From: Acidobacteriota bacterium
Lineage (GTDB): Bacteria; Acidobacteriota; Thermoanaerobaculia; Multivoradales; JAHEKO01
Reading direction: 5' to 3'
Assembly: GCA_024638355.1 (NCBI GenBank)
Contig: JAHEKO010000098.1
Location: 1 to 7,428, forward strand
Length of the DNA: 7,428 bases
Positions 6,704-7,428 of this stretch are shown piece after piece. The notes under the pieces are model-generated. The model saw nothing but the letters and a program-made list of their open reading frames with translations, was not told the DNA's origin and made no database searches. The translations under genes were made by a program, and so were the position numbers. Every line of letters starts with the position of its first letter. Position 1 is the stretch's first letter.

Positions 6704-6768
6704 GCTCGCTCCAGCTCCGAATGCGATTCGAGGACGCGATCTCCATCGTTCTGCTCGACCTTGCTCAT
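6700..6768 (-). CDS. 22-codon ORF translationally coupled to the 117-aa gene (leader peptide or true N-terminal piece)
   Basis: An ATG at 6768 follows AAGGAGG, the strongest ribosome site in this part of the window, with about 4 bases spacing. It opens a 22-residue charged peptide starting MSKVEQNDGDRVLE and ending in HSELERA. Its TGA (6702-6700) overlaps the GTG of the next gene as GTGA. The peptide is acidic and hydrophilic, with no run of one amino acid to suggest classical attenuation. The likeliest role is to load ribosomes for the downstream gene, whose own site is weak. Alternatively a one-base sequencing error or a programmed frameshift could join it to the 117-aa protein as its N-terminus. 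It starts 36 bases after the permease stop, so co-transcription with the permease is likely. Confidence 0.5.
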   Translation of the reverse strand: MSKVEQNDGDRVLESHSELERA

Positions 6769-6804
6769 CCTGCCTCCTTGGCGATCCGGTTCGAGTGTAG
6801 CCGC

Positions 6805-7428
6805 CTAGAAGGGGAAGAACACCGGCACCAGCAGAACGAGCAGCACGAACAGCAGCAGCGTCAGCGGCGTGCCCACCTTGAGGTAGTCGCTCGACCGGTA
6901 ACCGCCGGCGCCCATGACGAGGAGGTTCGCCTTGTGGGAGAACGGAGTCATGAAGGCCGCCGAAGCGGCCAGGCTCACGCCCATCATCATCGGGTAGGGG
7001 CTCACTCCGAGGCTCTCGGCGGTGTTGATGACCACCGGTGCCAGGAGAACGACGGCCGGGGCGCCGTCGAGTCCCTGAGAGAGCAGGCTCGCGAGCACGA
7101 CGAGCGCCGCCAGGGTCGCGTGGTTGCCCAGCGGCCCGGCGATCTGGGTCACGCCGTCGGCGAGGAACATCGCGGCTCCCGTGCGCTCCATCGCCATGCC
7201 GACCGGCAGAACCGCCGCGACGAGGAAGATGGCCTTCCACTCGATGGCTCGATAGGCCTGCGGCATGGTGAGCGCGCCGAAGAGGATCGTCAGCGAAGCG
7301 GCGGTGAACGCGGCGACGTGAATGGGCTGGTAGCCCGTGGCGACGAGCACGACCATGAACAGCAGCGCGCCGAAGGCCCACTTCGCCTTGCTGAGCCGGC
7401 GCGGCGCCTGGTCCGCCTGCGACAGCAC
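6805..7428 (-). CDS. SLC13/DASS-type permease, C-terminal half (continues beyond the right edge)
   Basis: The last 207 residues of an inner-membrane anion/dicarboxylate/sulfate-type transporter of the SLC13 (Na_sulph_symp/CitMHS-like) superfamily. A short basic linker (about 8-16) leads into hydrophobic segments at about 17-50, then a MPQAYRAIEWKAIFLVAAVLP stretch (about 55-75), a hairpin and pore region (about 105-138), and the strongly conserved FMTPFSHKANLLVMGAGGYR (about 159-178) with SSDYLKVGTPL after it. A final TM ends at VPVFFPF. Family members of this type have an N-terminal half and usually RCK_C/TrkA-C domains before this part. The GTG at the edge (7428) is therefore probably not the start and the gene is cut by the window. 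At residues 121-125 the pore motif reads DGAPA instead of the usual SNT/NNA-like motif. The substrate and coupling ion cannot be assigned. Confidence 0.9.
   Translation of the reverse strand: MLSQADQAPRRLSKAKWAFGALLFMVVLVATGYQPIHVAAFTAASLTILFGALTMPQAYRAIEWKAIFLVAAVLPVGMAMERTGAAMFLADGVTQIAGPLGNHATLAALVVLASLLSQGLDGAPAVVLLAPVVINTAESLGVSPYPMMMGVSLAASAAFMTPFSHKANLLVMGAGGYRSSDYLKVGTPLTLLLFVLLVLLVPVFFPF

Noticed and set aside
6704..7381. In-frame upstream extension of the 117-aa gene, giving 343 codons.
   Set aside because: It crosses the SLC13 gene out of frame and is Arg/Gly/His-rich. No sensible start lies close by other than GTG 6703.
1..7428. CRISPR arrays, tRNA/rRNA genes, insertion-sequence ends and riboswitch cores.
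   Set aside because: None was seen by eye. There are no regularly spaced repeats, no transposase-like product, and no recognisable tRNA arm pattern or riboswitch core.

Overview
The window looks like chromosomal DNA from a high-GC, diderm (Gram-negative) bacterium, probably from a little-cultured lineage. The evidence is strong G/C preference at third codon positions, GTG as well as ATG starts, an exported TolC-type outer-membrane protein, and a lipoprotein adaptor that needs an outer envelope. I cannot name the phylum. An Acidobacteriota-like or deltaproteobacterial-like environmental genome would fit, but that is a guess.

Positions 1-5586 (minus strand) hold a complete-looking tripartite RND efflux operon, transcribed right to left. 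The order is TolC-like outer-membrane channel (5586-4204), lipoprotein HlyD/AcrA-type membrane fusion protein (4207-3080) and AcrB-like RND permease (3083 to beyond position 1). Each junction overlaps by 4 bases (ATGA, then GTGA), so translation is probably coupled and the three parts made together. The permease runs off the left edge after 1027 residues and lacks only its last stretch. There is no regulator gene for the pump in the window.

Positions 5587-5934 form a 348-base intergenic stretch between the efflux operon (leftward) and a rightward pair of microprotein genes. I see no gene in it, but it contains several inverted repeats and repeated GGTACCG/CGCCGGTAC words that could be operators or leader-RNA structures. 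Positions 5935-6248 (plus strand) encode two very small membrane proteins (59 and 45 aa), again overlapping by GTGA. Their function is unknown.

Positions 6249-6349 are a convergent intergenic stretch with two hairpins. Positions 6350-7428 (minus strand) then hold the C-terminal half of an SLC13/DASS-type permease that enters from the right edge, a 22-codon ORF with a strong Shine-Dalgarno sequence, and a 117-aa soluble protein. That protein resembles a small domain I associate with phage-type proteins. The 22-codon ORF overlaps the 117-aa gene by GTGA. All four overlapping same-strand gene pairs in the window use the same 4-base stop/start arrangement.

Most of the window is conventional transport machinery. 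The less ordinary parts are the microprotein pair, the short ORF coupled to the phage-like domain gene, the altered pore motif in the SLC13 permease, and the structured divergent intergenic region. I do not see convincing evidence for a wholly new system.
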